Source: Trichomonas vaginalis G3
Lineage: Eukaryota > Parabasalia > Trichomonadida > Trichomonadidae
Assembly (NCBI RefSeq): GCF_026262505.1
Contig: NC_067208.1
Coordinates: forward strand, 11,417,962-11,481,961
Direction of reading: 5' to 3'
DNA length: 64,000 nt
Shown here: one piece after another, positions 31,025 through 41,865 of the stretch
Position numbering within the stretch: position 1 is the stretch's first letter
Layout: the number at the start of each line of letters is the position of its first letter
Made by a program: the position numbers and the translations under genes
Notes under the pieces: model-generated
Seen by the model: the letters and a program-made list of their open reading frames with translations, nothing else
Database searches by the model: none
Told to the model about the DNA's origin: nothing

Positions 31025-31445
31025 TTTTTAAAGTTTATTTTTTTATTTTTTATTTCATTATGGTAGTGAATCTTTTACTCGTTTATGAGGTCTTTGATTA
31101 TGACTCCATTGATTCCATTCAGGATTTAAACAATGTTTAATTAATCGTGGAATATCTGACATCATCTATATATAGCTTCTTTTATAAAAGATAAAAAATA
31201 AATTATTTTAAAATTAATGTTAATTTTTTAATGCGTTTATAAATAAATATATGGGCTGAGTGTAAATGTCTTACAATTTTGAAAATTTTTTAAATCTTGA
31301 TTTATTCAAAAACGTAAGAATAAAAACCGTCAGAATCATACATTTTTTACTTCATATGTTAAAAAAAATGATACAAAATCGCTCGATATTGCATGAATTC
31401 TTACGTTTACAAAAAAAGTCACACAACCCTTCCACATATACTACT
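31025..31445. repeat. Element 1 right terminal inverted repeat
   Basis: Inverse of 12210-12630, ending CATATACTACT. Confidence 0.9.
31058..31165 (-). CDS. Tiny ORF inside element 1 right TIR
   Basis: Mirror copy of the 35-codon frame at 12490-12597; see that entry. Confidence 0.3.
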   Translation of the reverse strand: MMSDIPRLIKHCLNPEWNQWSHNQRPHKRVKDSLP

Positions 31446-31451
31446 ACAAAT
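31446..31451. repeat. Target-site duplication of element 1, right copy
   Basis: ACAAAT directly after the terminus ...TACTACT. Confidence 0.9.
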
Positions 31452-31669
31452 TTATATTTTTTTAATTTTCTATTCTGTTTTATATACTTATAAAAAATTA
31501 ACTATTTTTAATTCTAGCTTTATTGCTTCCTTCATAAATTATAATTCAGTTTTTTTTTTATGGAATTGTCTGATTTTCGAGATAATTTAACGGGAGTGTT
31601 ATAATCCCGTTAAATTTTACAGACAAATGTGCCATAGCCATACTATTTCAAACAGTAAATCAGATCATT

Positions 31670-31981
31670 TTGAACTTACAGGTCTTCATTTCGAAATTTT
31701 TCATTTATTTCAAGTCATACTACTCGTTATTATATTATCTATTTCAGAACCCAAGAATCTATGCGCAATTAGTGTCTAAAAAACCACAATTTACTATTAA
31801 AAGTCCCAAATTTTCAATTGACCAAAATAAATTCGGATTTTTCATAATATACAAAGTCACAAAGAATCTCTTTGATATGCAGTTAACTTATTTCTTTTTG
31901 TATAGCATTAATTCAAGAATTATTTTAAGTGAAATTTCAATTCAATGGTTTTTCAATCGAAATCGAACAAATTTAACATAA
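31670..31981 (+). CDS. Conserved leader ORF upstream of surface paralog 2
   Basis: Counterpart of 8930-9241 (MNLQVFISKFFIYFKSYYSL...). Again overlaps the main frame by 37 bases; see that entry for the signal-peptide reading. Confidence 0.3.
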   Translation: MNLQVFISKFFIYFKSYYSLLYYLFQNPRIYAQLVSKKPQFTIKSPKFSIDQNKFGFFIIYKVTKNLFDMQLTYFFLYSINSRIILSEISIQWFFNRNRTNLT

Positions 31982-33986
31982 AACCATATCATAATAATAA
32001 TCATAAGAAGAATCTACTCGAAAATAAAATAATTAGATTTAAAGCTGTCTCACTTAAAAAGTACTTTTTTAAATACCCAGCAACTGAACCTTTGAAGCTT
32101 TCTTTAACATTTGAGAATAGGCAAAACAGAACAGTAGAGATTATTCCTCGATATTCTCCATCTGATATTCAATTGGAAAACGTATCAGTTTCTACAGACG
32201 AAGTTGTAGATCAACTGTTTGATATTTCTCATTTACCTATTGGTGATTACAAATTTTATTTTAGAGTTTACACTAATAACAGTTATTATTTTGAATCATT
32301 TAGAAGTTTTTCAATTGGATATTCACCTAAAATCAATGTGTCTGATATAGAATTTAGTCCATTAGAGGTTAGAGAAGACATTGACACAAGATTGAATGTA
32401 TCCTTTGTTTTGTCAATTCCGGAAAAGTCAGGAACTAACTTACAGGTAAACTTTTACTTCAATGATAATCATGGAATTAATTCTAATGAATTTGCATATT
32501 TCCCTCGAATCTACAATTATTCAATAAATTTCAGTAACATTTACTATCTAGACAAGAAATATTTACTAGACGGCATTAATTATGTTTACTTTTATCCAAA
32601 ACAAGGTGATCGTTGTGGCGAGTTTGTCAATGCTTCATTCAAATACATTATGAAGAAACCAATTCTCAATATAATTACACCTGACAATCAAGTGTTCAAA
32701 AAGAATGATGATACAAAATTCAATTTAGAAGAAACAATAAAATGCGATTATGAATGTGATAATGTTAGCCTTTTCTATCAAATTGATGAATATGAAGTTA
32801 AAACAATAGTAAAGAATATTCCGATGCAACCAGATATAGCTATTGAAGGTAATCATGGTGTCGAATTCCCTTCAGATTTGACAGAAGGTAACAATCATTC
32901 TATTAGAATATGGGTAACAGACGGTTTCAACAGAACGTCAATGGTCACAAAAAACTTCTCTTATTTATTCGATTATCCCACCATTGAAGTTTTACCATTA
33001 TCTAAAGATTCATACACTGATTTTGCTGATGATATCATCAATGTCACAGGATTTGTTTCACATCCTTACCACACTGGCCAACTTTCTGTTTTTCACAGGA
33101 TTGATGATAAATCAGAAATTAGCGCGACATCATCACCAATCCAAGTAGAAAGTTCAAATGAAAAACATCAATTCAACTTCACATTTCAAATTCCATCAAT
33201 TACTGAGGAAGGACTACACATTATCACAATTTGGGCACAAGATGAGAGAGGAGTGAAATCAAATATTCAAAATTTTATTTTCGGATTTGAACATAATTCA
33301 CCTCCTGAGATAGTTTCATTTGATATTTCTCCTCTAGAATTCTTCAAAAATGGATTAACTCCAATGGAAATCAATGTTCGTATTGGAGATATAAATGGTG
33401 CAAAAAATGCCGTAATTATGTACAAATTTGAAGATGGAGAATATAAAAATCTAAAACCAATTAAAATCGAACAATCATCTGCAAAAACAAAAACAATGGA
33501 AATCTATGTTCCGAATTATCTTCATGAAGGAAATAATACCATTTATTTAATTGTAAGTGATGGAAACAAAAATAGTACCGAAGTAAATAAGACATTCGAA
33601 TTTAAATTCAATCCTCCAATTCTTAATATCACAACAGCTGATAATCAAGTACTATGGAAGAACACAAGCAAAGAGTTTCATTTTGTAGGAAATCTCAAAG
33701 ATGATGATGCAAACGGAAATGTTACAATTTTCTATCAATTCGATGGTGAACAACCAAAACAAGCAAATACTTATAATATTACAGACAATAAAATTCATGA
33801 TATATCTTATAACGCCACATTTCCATCAAATTTCTCAGAAAATAACCATCACCGTATAACAATATGGGCAATAGACGAAACAAATAAAATCTCAGAAAAT
33901 TATATATTACACTTTTCATATCTATTTAACGATCCAATTCTTAATCTCATATCACCAGACAAACAAGCGTTTAAAAAGAATATATA

Positions 33987-34012
33987 GGGTGTCCAAAGGT
34001 GCGTTTAGCACA
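33987..34012. repeat. Mariner left TIR
   Basis: GGGTGTCCAAAGGTGCGTTT and six further bases, matched in inverse at 35259-35284 with one difference. Confidence 0.95.
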
Positions 34013-34191
34013 GCGCTCTATATGAGACTATTAAAGGAGATATATGCTGATTATAAATATATAATAAAAAATATGAATATATGTATATGATGAGTATGTT
34101 GTATTTTGGCGCCATGCCGGGATATAAAATGAATTTTGAGACAAGAGGCGGTTTCGCTGGAAATTTTGGCGGGATTTTTTTCATTTTTTTA

Positions 34192-35206
34192 ATGAATCAT
34201 AAAGAAAACATCCTCGCTCTTGCAAAAAAATGCAAAGACTGTAAAAAATCTACGAGACATTGGTAAAATGCTTCGGTATGGATGCTCCTAGCTATTCCAC
34301 TGTAACGTATCATGTTAGGATGTATCACTTCATGAACAAAAAGGCGCCCATCATAAAAATTGACAAAAATCGCCGGATCAAAGAAAAATCAAAGCAATTC
34401 TTCAAGCGCTAGATGAAGACCCAAGAGCATCACTCAGAAGGATAGAGGAGATGACAAAGATACCACGTACAACAGTCAGTTATTATCTGCACAATTATTT
34501 GAACTACAAACTAGCGTATACACGTTGGGTTCCGCACAACCTTAATTCAGTTCAAAAAAAATCTAGAGTCCAATCTTCGAAAGAGCTCCTCTCTATATTG
34601 AGTGCGTATCAATCCAAGAAGTTTCGCTTTTTAGTAACAGGGGACGAGTCTTGGTTTCAATATGCAACAGAAGCCAAAATCATGTGGATCCCGAAGGATG
34701 AAAATCCGCAAACATTCCCGAAGAAAAAAATTGACACACCAATGATGATGTTGTCGGTTTTTTGGGGCGTGAATGGCATCATCGCAATTGATATTCTTCA
34801 AAAACCTAATACGATGAATGCTCAGTATCTAATTGACAATGTTCTTACTCAAATTATCAATTCTGATGAGTTTGAGAAATCCAAACAACAAAAACAAAAG
34901 TTTGCAATTCATTTTGATAATTCAAGAGTTCACAAAAGTCATAAGGTAATGAATTACTTGGTGGAAAACAATGTCAAAGTTGTTCCAAACCCAATTTATT
35001 CACCTGATATTGCACCCTCTGACTTTTATTTATTCGGCACGCTAAAAAAGAGAGCTGAAGGACGCGAATTCGCGAGTCCAGATGATCTTGAAAATTTTGT
35101 AAGAGAGCAATTTGAGCAATTTTCTCATGATGATTTAAAGCGTGTCTTTCAAGCCTGGATCGATCGCTGCGAACGCGTGATTGAATCCAATGGTGATTAT
35201 ATTTAA
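34192..35206 (+). pseudogene. Mariner transposase, frame-shifted in its N-terminal third
   Basis: The start ATG at 34192 lies just after TTCATTTTTTTA, a good match to the trichomonad initiator (TCA+1 pyrimidine-rich). The first part (MNHKENILALAKKCKDCKKST) is helix-turn-helix-like, but the frame changes near 34245, 34275 and 34385 (the last at an A run) before settling. From 34451 the frame is open to the stop: TGDESWFQY carries the first Asp, IHFDNSRVH the second, and YSPDIAPSD the third, with 34 residues between the last two (DD34D). The catalytic half is intact but the DNA-binding half is not, so this copy is probably inactive. Confidence 0.85.
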
Positions 35207-35258
35207 ATAAACTTTATATATATGTAACTTGTTTATTTCTATTCGCAGTATTCAGGTT

Positions 35259-35284
35259 TGTGCTAAACACACCTTTGGACACCC
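35259..35284. repeat. Mariner right TIR
   Basis: TGTGCTAAACACACCTTTGG then ACACCC; partner of the left TIR. Confidence 0.95.
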
Positions 35285-35630
35285 TATAGATAAGTTTTTT
35301 ATTATAAACGGAACAGTTAAATGGGAATATGATTGTGAAAATATTAAGATTTATTATCAGTTTGATGGATATGAAGATAAAGAAGCAGAGGATGTCCCAT
35401 TTCAGTCTCAAATTGAATATGAATTTAATTATAAAGCCCAGTTTCCATTAAATATGACAGTAAGAAACAATCATTCTATCAGTATTTGGGCAATAGACAA
35501 TTTTCACAAAATGTCTTCAATAATATCAAGAAACTTCTCTTATATCAACTACACTCCTAAGTCTAAGGGAAGAAAAAGAATTCAAAGATTGGGAAAATTA
35601 TGCATGGTTTTAATTCAAATTAAAAAATGA

Positions 35631-36140
35631 TTTTATTATCGTTTTATGATTTTCTTTTTCTTTTTCTCATCTTGAACTCAGCTAAGATTGTGAGTAGTGT
35701 TAATTTAAAATAGAATATATGTTTTTGAATCAGAAAATTTCGTGCTCGGCTACAATGTGCTTTAAATTCAAATTTCCGAAATCCTTATACAACAGATTTA
35801 AAGTTCTTGTCAAACAGACATCATTATACCATACAGATTGAATATAAAATAATCGTTTTTGAGCATTTTTTGCTCTTATAACACCTCCAATTTTTACAAT
35901 GATTGAATGATACTATCATTGTTATTTATGCTACTTTTACCAAGGATTAATTTAATGCCTACGGTATGTGCTTAGTATCACTCAATAATATTACCCCGAA
36001 ATATGCATTCATATATAAACTAACTTGGAAGTAAAATTTATTAATTTTTAATCTTGTAAGATGTATATGGTACTAAATATGATAAAGATACGAATTTTAA
36101 AAATTGTACGTTTACTTTTGAAATTTTCAACTTGTAAATT
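35631..36140. other. AT-rich intergenic region
   Basis: 510 bases without a supportable gene. The first ~40 bases are the 3' flank shared with surface paralog 1. The last bases before 36141 (TTTTCAACTTG...) may be a weak initiator for the POC5-like gene. Confidence 0.5.
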
Positions 36141-36971
36141 ATGTCTGTTGCTTTTGATATTGAATCAGCTTATAAAATAGTTGATGCTCATCATCAACAA
36201 GTTGATGATGAACTTATTGCACTATTAACAGCAATACAAAAACGTTTACTTCAAACTCATAAAAATTATTATACCCCAATTATCAATAATTTACAAAGAA
36301 AAATCGATGAGCAGAAAATTGCGAATGAAACTATGTCAAAGCGCGCAGAAGGAATAGACCAAGAAGCCGACAAGTTAAGTATAATTTTCGAAAAGATGGT
36401 AGATCATATAAGCTTTATGAAAATGAAAGAACAAGTTTCAAATGCAAAGTCTAAATTATTACATGCTTGGAGAGATATTGCTACTTCACGCAGAATTTAC
36501 GAAGATACAATGTTCAGAATCTATTTACAAGAACCAATGAAAAGAATTTTATTCAAGAGATGGGTTAGAAGGATGAATAAAGTCCGTTTCAATCGCAAGA
36601 AGAGAGAGTTACGCAGAGAAAATTCGCGCGAAATGAAAGCACAAGAAACAGAAGCTACACAAAGAATCACTGCCCTACAATCTGAACTCATAGCTGTAAG
36701 ACAGCTCCTTGCAGAGCATGAAAGACAAAATGGCGAAATGCAACAGAAACTCAGAAGAGCTTTCATGAGAGGTGTTGTCAATCTTAACTTGGAAGCTGTG
36801 GATGTATTTGGAGAAGTTCCTGCCACAGATGGTCTTGTTTCTTCAATAGCAGCACAGCCTCTTAAGAAGAAGAAAAAGATGGAACTTCCTAAGGATTCTG
36901 ATTCCGATTCTGATAACGAAGACTTTGTTGTAGAGCCTGCTCCTCGTATTTCTGTAATTCATCATAACTGA
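36141..36971 (+). CDS. POC5: POC5-like centriolar protein
   Basis: 276 residues, largely helical. The middle has a Trp-containing segment of the Sfi1/centrin-binding kind (SKLLHAWRDIATSRRIYEDTMFRIYLQEPMKRILFKRWVRRM), then a coiled coil (ITALQSELIAVRQLLAEHERQ), then LRRAFMRGVVNLNLEAVDVF, which is the best-conserved block of POC5 proteins (RAFMRGVCALNLEA...). The tail is Lys-rich then Asp/Ser-rich. POC5 binds centrin and builds the centriole/basal body; fits a flagellate. The protein is shorter than animal POC5. Identification rests on pattern memory, not a search. Confidence 0.7.
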   Translation: MSVAFDIESAYKIVDAHHQQVDDELIALLTAIQKRLLQTHKNYYTPIINNLQRKIDEQKIANETMSKRAEGIDQEADKLSIIFEKMVDHISFMKMKEQVSNAKSKLLHAWRDIATSRRIYEDTMFRIYLQEPMKRILFKRWVRRMNKVRFNRKKRELRRENSREMKAQETEATQRITALQSELIAVRQLLAEHERQNGEMQQKLRRAFMRGVVNLNLEAVDVFGEVPATDGLVSSIAAQPLKKKKKMELPKDSDSDSDNEDFVVEPAPRISVIHHN

Positions 36972-37242
36972 AAAGTTTGAATTTTTTTTTATATGTCAAG
37001 TAAAATTTTAATATTTATATTAAATTATGTCTTTTAAAGGTTGAATGAAGAAACAAATGCAAATTAGACATAAAATATTAAGATATCATGCAAGAAAAAT
37101 ATGTATTTTTGCAATGATTTTATTTCAATTTTTAATAATTATGAAAAATACATTTCAAATGTAAAATTTATTAAAACAGAAGTGAAAAATGTCAATAAAC
37201 AGTATAAATAGAAGTTTACAAAACAGTATGAAAATCCAAAAG

Positions 37243-38091
37243 TTATTTTGCAGTAACTAAAGGCTGTGCTGATGCTCCAGTCAATATTACTTCTGCAGGC
37301 TTAGAGAACATGCAGAATAAAATGATAATTGCTGGAATAGAAAGGCCTAAAATCAAAGTTGTCCAAATTAGCCATGAAACACCCCTGCTTTCAGTCAAAT
37401 AAAATAGATTCTTAACAGATCCGCAGTGGTCTTGTGGCCAGCAATCAAATGTAGAGCTTTGGTCGGTCCAATCGCCAAATGAACGACTAATTGAGAATGA
37501 CATCTGAGAAATGTTGTATTTTCCTGCAGGAAGCCTTAAAATGAACATATTTGGTAGGGTGGAAACAGATAATTCGTCATATTTTTCTTGAACAAAATTA
37601 TCTTGAGAATTCTTATAAAATACCGTAGGGAATGTGGAATTGGAGTGATCGATATCGAATGAGTATGATGAATTTGTAAGAAAATCAAACCAATAGCATA
37701 AATTATAATCGACAACGAGATGATCTGCAGATATTGTTGTACTTTTAGCTCCACGAACATGTATCGTTTTCTCGTTGCAAGTTTGTATATTTGTTAAGAA
37801 AATATCGACCTTGCAAAGTGCTGGAGAAGAAGAATAAACAATTTCAATAGTAGAATATTTAAATTGGAGTCTTTGACTTGCTTGAGCTTTAATGGTTGTG
37901 TTATCTACGTCTGAAGATGCTGTTATAGTTAATTCGCCGAAGAAAAAATGTGGTGAAATATGAAGAAAAGCGTTTTTATCTGTAGCATTTATCAAAATAG
38001 TATCACCATTTTTGAGTGTAACAGAAGTAAGAATGTTATCTGAAAATGAATACTGTTGAGACACTGAATTCGAGAATAAAAACCAAAACAT
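37243..38091 (-). CDS. Single-pass membrane protein, function unknown
   Basis: 282 residues. A short hydrophobic start (MFWFLFSNSVSQQ) may act as a signal peptide. The ectodomain is beta-rich and Ser/Thr/Asn-rich with several Cys. A clear membrane span near residues 240-268 (SWLIWTTLILGLSIPAIIILFCMF) is followed by a short tail (SKPAEVILTGASAQPLVTAK). This is type I topology. No family recognised. Convergent with the POC5-like gene; the ~270 bases between them hold nothing else I can name. Confidence 0.65.
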   Translation of the reverse strand: MFWFLFSNSVSQQYSFSDNILTSVTLKNGDTILINATDKNAFLHISPHFFFGELTITASSDVDNTTIKAQASQRLQFKYSTIEIVYSSSPALCKVDIFLTNIQTCNEKTIHVRGAKSTTISADHLVVDYNLCYWFDFLTNSSYSFDIDHSNSTFPTVFYKNSQDNFVQEKYDELSVSTLPNMFILRLPAGKYNISQMSFSISRSFGDWTDQSSTFDCWPQDHCGSVKNLFYLTESRGVSWLIWTTLILGLSIPAIIILFCMFSKPAEVILTGASAQPLVTAK

Positions 38092-38392
38092 TTATTTTGT
38101 CACTTTTTATAAATTATATCAGTTCTCGGATAGACTCCGCCTCATTCCTTTTGGATTATCAATCTATGTTTTAGGTCTGAAGGCTTTGTTCTTGCTATTT
38201 GTATATACATTTCTATTAAAGAATTTAATTATTTATTGTCATGAATTGACAGGAATTTAACCAAAACAAAAGAAAAGAAGATTTTGTCTCGCATAAATAT
38301 GATAGTGATAACGCAAGCATAACTGGGCATATGTCGAAGTAGAAATTTGATTTTATTTATAGAATTAAAAGGAAAAATTTATTCATTTAAAT
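38092..38392. other. Intergenic spacer between two minus-strand membrane genes
   Basis: About 300 bases, no frame or structured motif that I can support; presumably the promoter of the 37243-38091 gene. Confidence 0.4.
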
Positions 38393-41335
38393 TCATAAGA
38401 TCTCTAGTTCAACAACTTCATCATCATCTTCATTATCTCCGATATCATTATTATCACGTTGCGTAATATTTTCATCATTGACAAATTTGTCTTCACTGTC
38501 TTCAAAGTCTGCTTTGAATAAGTCGTCTTCTTCCTTCGTGACAGTGAAGAGAGGATTATCATTTGTGCTCTCACCATTAGTAGTGGTGAAAATTTGAACA
38601 GTTTCTGCTTCCATTTCAATGTTTTCTGTTTCGCTCTCTGACTTTTCTTGCTTCTTCTTTAGATGAATTATCAAAATGATAACACCAGCAGTGATTCCTA
38701 TAGTAACGATTGCAATGATTGGCCATAAAGCATATTTTCCAAATGGTGTCTGCAAGAAACCAATAGCTACACTCTCGTTTGGTGTATCAATTAATGTGAT
38801 ATTGTACTCGGTTGTTGTCATGTAGTAGATAATATATGAGTAGCCATTTTCGTCAAATGTCTCAGTCGGTAAATATGTATTGATATATGTTGTTGTGTAT
38901 CTTCCTGTATAATCTGATGGTAACATTGTTGGAATAGGATATGGAGGCACAGGTGAACGAATGGGAGATATCCTTGGAATGCTACCACTTCCATTTCCTG
39001 ATCCACTACCATTTTCATTTTCATTGCCATCATCGCCGCAGTCAATATTATATCGGAATGTAAATTCTCTTGAAGTAGCACCTCGATTATCACGGATTTG
39101 AACAATAATGACATTTTCACCACATTTGTCGCCAACTGAGAAATTGAAATCGAATGAGAAACACTCTGGACGCTCACTGACTGGACATTCATGAACATCA
39201 ACAAATGGATCAGAATTCTTCTTCACAGATACTGTGGTATTTTCATCATAATCTTGATCATTAAAATGACCATTTATTGTGATATTGGAACCCGGTGCAA
39301 TTGTCGGAATTTCTTGATCATTTGAACCTCCGCTTCCTGATCCAGTTCCTGAACCACTTCCACTTCCTGAGCCAGATCCAGATCCTGAATCCGAACCATT
39401 TCCTGAGCCAGATCCTGAATCTGAGCCACTTCCTGAGCCAGATCCAGATCCTGAATCCGAACCATTTCCTGAGCCAGATCCTGAATCTGAGCCACTTCCT
39501 GAGCCAGATCCTGAATCTGAGCCACTTTCTGAGCCAGATCCTGAACCACTTCCACTTCCTGATCCGGAACCTGAACCACTTCCACTTCCTGAGCCAGATC
39601 CAGATCCTGAATCTGAGCCACTACCTGATCCGGAACTACCTGAACTTCCAGTATCAGATCCTCCATTATTACCGCCACTAATACTACCTGTGCCATTGAC
39701 AGTTGGAAATGTAATTGTGATCTCTTCAATGGTTGGAGTGTTCATATTGTAGTAGAGGAAACTATATTCACTCACATTCGACATAACGCCGTATTCATCA
39801 ATAGCTGCTAATATAATATTATGGCCTGTCAGTGAAAGAGTGTTCGGTTTGATCTCAATCTGTGAGTGCATGTACTGCGAATTATTATAAAGTGCGTAAT
39901 ATCTACTCAGATTCATGTATTCACCATCATCGATCTTGAAAATCATCTTAGCTTTAGTGTCATCAAAGATGTTGATATCCAAACTTATGAACGCGTGTCC
40001 GTAGACTTTTTTCGGAAATTCATTCAAAAGTTTGAATGTTGGTGCTTGATTGTAGACAATAGGTTGAATGAACTTGGCAACTGTGCTATTGTTATCATCC
40101 AAAAGCGTAAAAGTAACATTTCCTCCATTGAAGTCCGGAACCAAATTTCTGATATAGTCAACTAATCCGACGCCAGAAGGAATTGTTGAGATATCAATGT
40201 AGAATGTTGTTCCTTCTCTTACCCAGAACACAATATTATACCTTTGATTTGTGTATAAGAACTGTTTTTCAATGAATTTCTCCAATGTGTAGTCAGATGG
40301 AACGTATTTAATAGGAGAAATTCCAATTCCAGTACCGGTACGACTGTCTGTGTTGATTGGTTGGAGTGCTGGAAGATATCTAGTTTGAACTTTTGTTGTT
40401 GTTTGAAGTTCTTGCTGATATATCGTTGAACCATAAAATTTGTAATTTTCAGCTTGGAATGTAGCTATGTAAAGTCCATCTGATTTAGGTGCCGTGAAGG
40501 AATAATTGAAGTATTGCCAGTCACTTGTGGAAATTGTGCTGTAAATTTCCTTGTAGCCTTCGCCATTGAGCTGATACTTAACTACAATCTTCTTTCCAAC
40601 AGATTCATCTTTGACCCTTCCATGCAGTGTGATGAGGTCATATGATGTATAGTTATCAAGCTTGGTAGTCTCTAGAATCTCCATGATGGGTGCATGATCT
40701 TGAGCAATTGAGAAGCTATATTGATTCAATAATGATTCTGACCCAAGTTCATCTTTTGCAAAAAGATATAAAGTATGTTTTCCAACCGATAACTTGCTTG
40801 CATTAAGGCTGATCTGTGTAAAATTAACATATTTTCGTGAGTGATTACATTCATAGAAGTCTGTCAAATATTTATCATTTTGATCATCAAATCTATATAA
40901 AATTCTTGCTTTAGTGTCATCACTGATCAAAAAATCAATGTCAATGAAACCATCTTCTGGGTATTGATCATTTATAGCGCGAAGAACAATTAATTCAGGA
41001 CGCATATTCAAGACATTGTATCCATTATCAAATTGGGCAACAATTTCTGAGCCTTGGGTTGCCCAAACATTAAATGTCTGACTTGTAACACGCTCTGGCA
41101 CTGAAATTGAAAACTCAAATGGAGGTGTAGTCATGTTGTCTGAAACAACAAATTCGCCGATCTCTTGATCTTCATTAAGTTCTCTGGAAAATAAGTTGGC
41201 TTGGTATTTATAGTTGATCTTAAGAGTTGTTCCATTATCGAAGTCCACTGCCATACCTTTAATTCGAACAACATCACCAGGCTTGATTCCGCCATTGTAG
41301 GTGTTCTCAATGATAATACTCTTGTGACGCTTCAT
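38393..41335 (-). CDS. Large repeat surface protein with Gly-Ser stalk and membrane anchor
   Basis: 980 residues. Two or more Ig/cadherin-like modules share '[21 protein letters not shown].....[26 protein letters not shown]' (compare [16 protein letters not shown]...[13 protein letters not shown]). A long low-complexity linker of Ser-Gly with Asp/Asn/Glu follows (about 560-672), then another beta module with [13 protein letters not shown], then a single membrane span ([20 protein letters not shown], about 863-885) and an acidic cytoplasmic tail ending EVVELEIL. The visible start lacks a signal peptide, so either the start is further off or export is unusual. Related in module type to the surface paralogs at 9205 and 31945. 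Role as a surface or adhesion protein is inference. Confidence 0.75.
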   Translation of the reverse strand: MKRHKSIIIENTYNGGIKPGDVVRIKGMAVDFDNGTTLKINYKYQANLFSRELNEDQEIGEFVVSDNMTTPPFEFSISVPERVTSQTFNVWATQGSEIVAQFDNGYNVLNMRPELIVLRAINDQYPEDGFIDIDFLISDDTKARILYRFDDQNDKYLTDFYECNHSRKYVNFTQISLNASKLSVGKHTLYLFAKDELGSESLLNQYSFSIAQDHAPIMEILETTKLDNYTSYDLITLHGRVKDESVGKKIVVKYQLNGEGYKEIYSTISTSDWQYFNYSFTAPKSDGLYIATFQAENYKFYGSTIYQQELQTTTKVQTRYLPALQPINTDSRTGTGIGISPIKYVPSDYTLEKFIEKQFLYTNQRYNIVFWVREGTTFYIDISTIPSGVGLVDYIRNLVPDFNGGNVTFTLLDDNNSTVAKFIQPIVYNQAPTFKLLNEFPKKVYGHAFISLDINIFDDTKAKMIFKIDDGEYMNLSRYYALYNNSQYMHSQIEIKPNTLSLTGHNIILAAIDEYGVMSNVSEYSFLYYNMNTPTIEEITITFPTVNGTGSISGGNNGGSDTGSSGSSGSGSGSDSGSGSGSGSGSGSGSGSGSGSGSGSGSESGSDSGSGSGSGSDSGSGSGNGSDSGSGSGSGSGSDSGSGSGNGSDSGSGSGSGSGSGSGTGSGSGGSNDQEIPTIAPGSNITINGHFNDQDYDENTTVSVKKNSDPFVDVHECPVSERPECFSFDFNFSVGDKCGENVIIVQIRDNRGATSREFTFRYNIDCGDDGNENENGSGSGNGSGSIPRISPIRSPVPPYPIPTMLPSDYTGRYTTTYINTYLPTETFDENGYSYIIYYMTTTEYNITLIDTPNESVAIGFLQTPFGKYALWPIIAIVTIGITAGVIILIIHLKKKQEKSESETENIEMEAETVQIFTTTNGESTNDNPLFTVTKEEDDLFKADFEDSEDKFVNDENITQRDNNDIGDNEDDDEVVELEIL

Positions 41336-41446
41336 TCTGAATGTGCTCTTTATGAATTGTTATATACGAAAACGATAAAAACGGTTGACAGAAAAGTGAC
41401 AACTTTACGTGTCAAAAATAGAAAAAGTGACATTTTATTCGTAATA

Positions 41447-41717
41447 TTAAAATGAATCATCATAATCTTCTTCATAAGGGTCTTCATAATCTTCTTGATA
41501 TTCTTCTTCATAATTTACTTCGTATTCTTCTTCTTCATTACTATCTTCTTCTATTTCAACCGGATTCGCCTTATTTTCTTCTTCTTCAACTTCCTCTCCT
41601 TCTTTTTCTCATTCATCTTCTTCGATTCCTTGGAGCTCTGGCATCTCATTGGCCATAAGTGAACCTGGAAGAAAATCTTGAGAGACTCCATCCACAATCC
41701 ATTTTGCCGGCATTCCC
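41447..41717 (-). pseudogene. 3' remnant of a host gene cut by element 2
   Basis: Read on the minus strand from the element edge: GMPAKWIVDGVSQDFLPGSL then MANEMPELQGIEEDE, an in-frame TGA at 41609-41611, then a long acidic Glu/Asp/Tyr-rich stretch ending YDDSF and TAA. The acidic tail continues in the same frame past the TGA, so it was probably coding before. The 5' part must lie beyond the right end of the window. No family recognised. Element 2 therefore landed inside a gene. Confidence 0.6.
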
Positions 41718-41726
41718 AGTTAGTAT

Positions 41727-41775
41727 ACATATCATGGGTACGGAGGCACTGCGCGCCTCCTTACCCATTATATGT
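41727..41775. other. Terminal hairpin, left end of element 2
   Basis: ACATAT.ATGGGTA.GGAGGC pairs with GCCTCC.TACCCAT.ATATGT: 19 base pairs with two mismatches around a 7-base loop (ACTGCGC). It is the most GC-rich spot in the TIR. The mirror copy is at 63942-63990. Confidence 0.8.
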
Positions 41776-41865
41776 GAATTTGACACTTTACGAAACCGTT
41801 AACGTATATTTTACAACACAAACGACAACACCAACTTAACCTTAAATATTTACAAAGCCACTAAC

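Larger units (their letters stand above)
12210..31445. mobile_element. Polinton/Maverick element 1 (fossil, 19.2 kb)
   Basis: Bounded by 421-bp terminal inverted repeats starting with AG, and by the 6-bp duplication ACAAAT. Parts in order: DNA polymerase B region (+), integrase (+), a KilA-N/GIY-YIG cassette set between inverted 119-bp-type repeats (-), fibre (-), penton-like capsid (-), conserved small proteins, packaging ATPase (-), major capsid (-), small amphipathic proteins. The family is Polinton by gene content (PolB + retroviral-type integrase + capsid genes). It looks broken at about eight to ten points. The TIRs read as identical, which suggests recent insertion; coding decay may have continued or predated it. 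Confidence 0.95.
33987..35284 (+). mobile_element. Tvmar-like mariner transposon (1.3 kb)
   Basis: Flanked by TA on both sides (33985-33986 and 35285-35286). 26-bp terminal inverted repeats GGGTGTCCAAAGGTG(C/T)GTTT...with one mismatch. It carries a transposase with the DD34D signature. Size, target and signature identify Tc1/mariner, mariner branch; Tvmar1 of T. vaginalis is the obvious relative, though I cannot confirm identity without a search. Confidence 0.95.
31945..35630 (+). pseudogene. Repeat-bearing surface-like gene, long paralog, split by mariner
   Basis: Upstream part 31945-33987 codes 680 residues of Ig/cadherin-like modules with cues 'PILNI.T.DNQ.F.KN', 'FYQFD(G/E)', 'NNH.I.IWA.D..N..S...NFSY', and many NXS/T sites. 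The mariner at 33987-35284 interrupts a module; the stop TAG is made of the target TA plus the first base of the mariner. The remaining ~110 codons resume at 35287 (KFFIINGTVKWEYDCENIKIYYQFDGYED) and end VLIQIKK, as in paralog 1. It has about four more modules than paralog 1. Probably non-functional as a whole, although the upstream part is still a long open frame. Confidence 0.75.
11409..35670 (+). repeat. Segmental duplication, copy 2, split by element 1 and a mariner
   Basis: Counterpart of 7710-10360. Left part 11409-12209, right part 31452-33986 and 35287-35670. The spacer after the HYDIN copy reads ...CACTCAACAAAT then, after element 1, TTATATTTTTTTAATTTTC, which matches copy 1 (CACTCAACATATTTCTATTT...) once the insertion and one target-site copy are removed in thought. 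Confidence 0.8.

Noticed and set aside
39274-39729. Alternative frames through the Gly-Ser repeat on both strands
   Set aside because: Low-complexity repeats stay open in several frames; the 980-residue frame with folded modules and a membrane span is the real one.
41452-41658. Plus-strand Leu/His-rich frame
   Set aside because: It is the shadow of the Glu/Asp-rich minus-strand gene tail (GAA/GAT codons read backwards).
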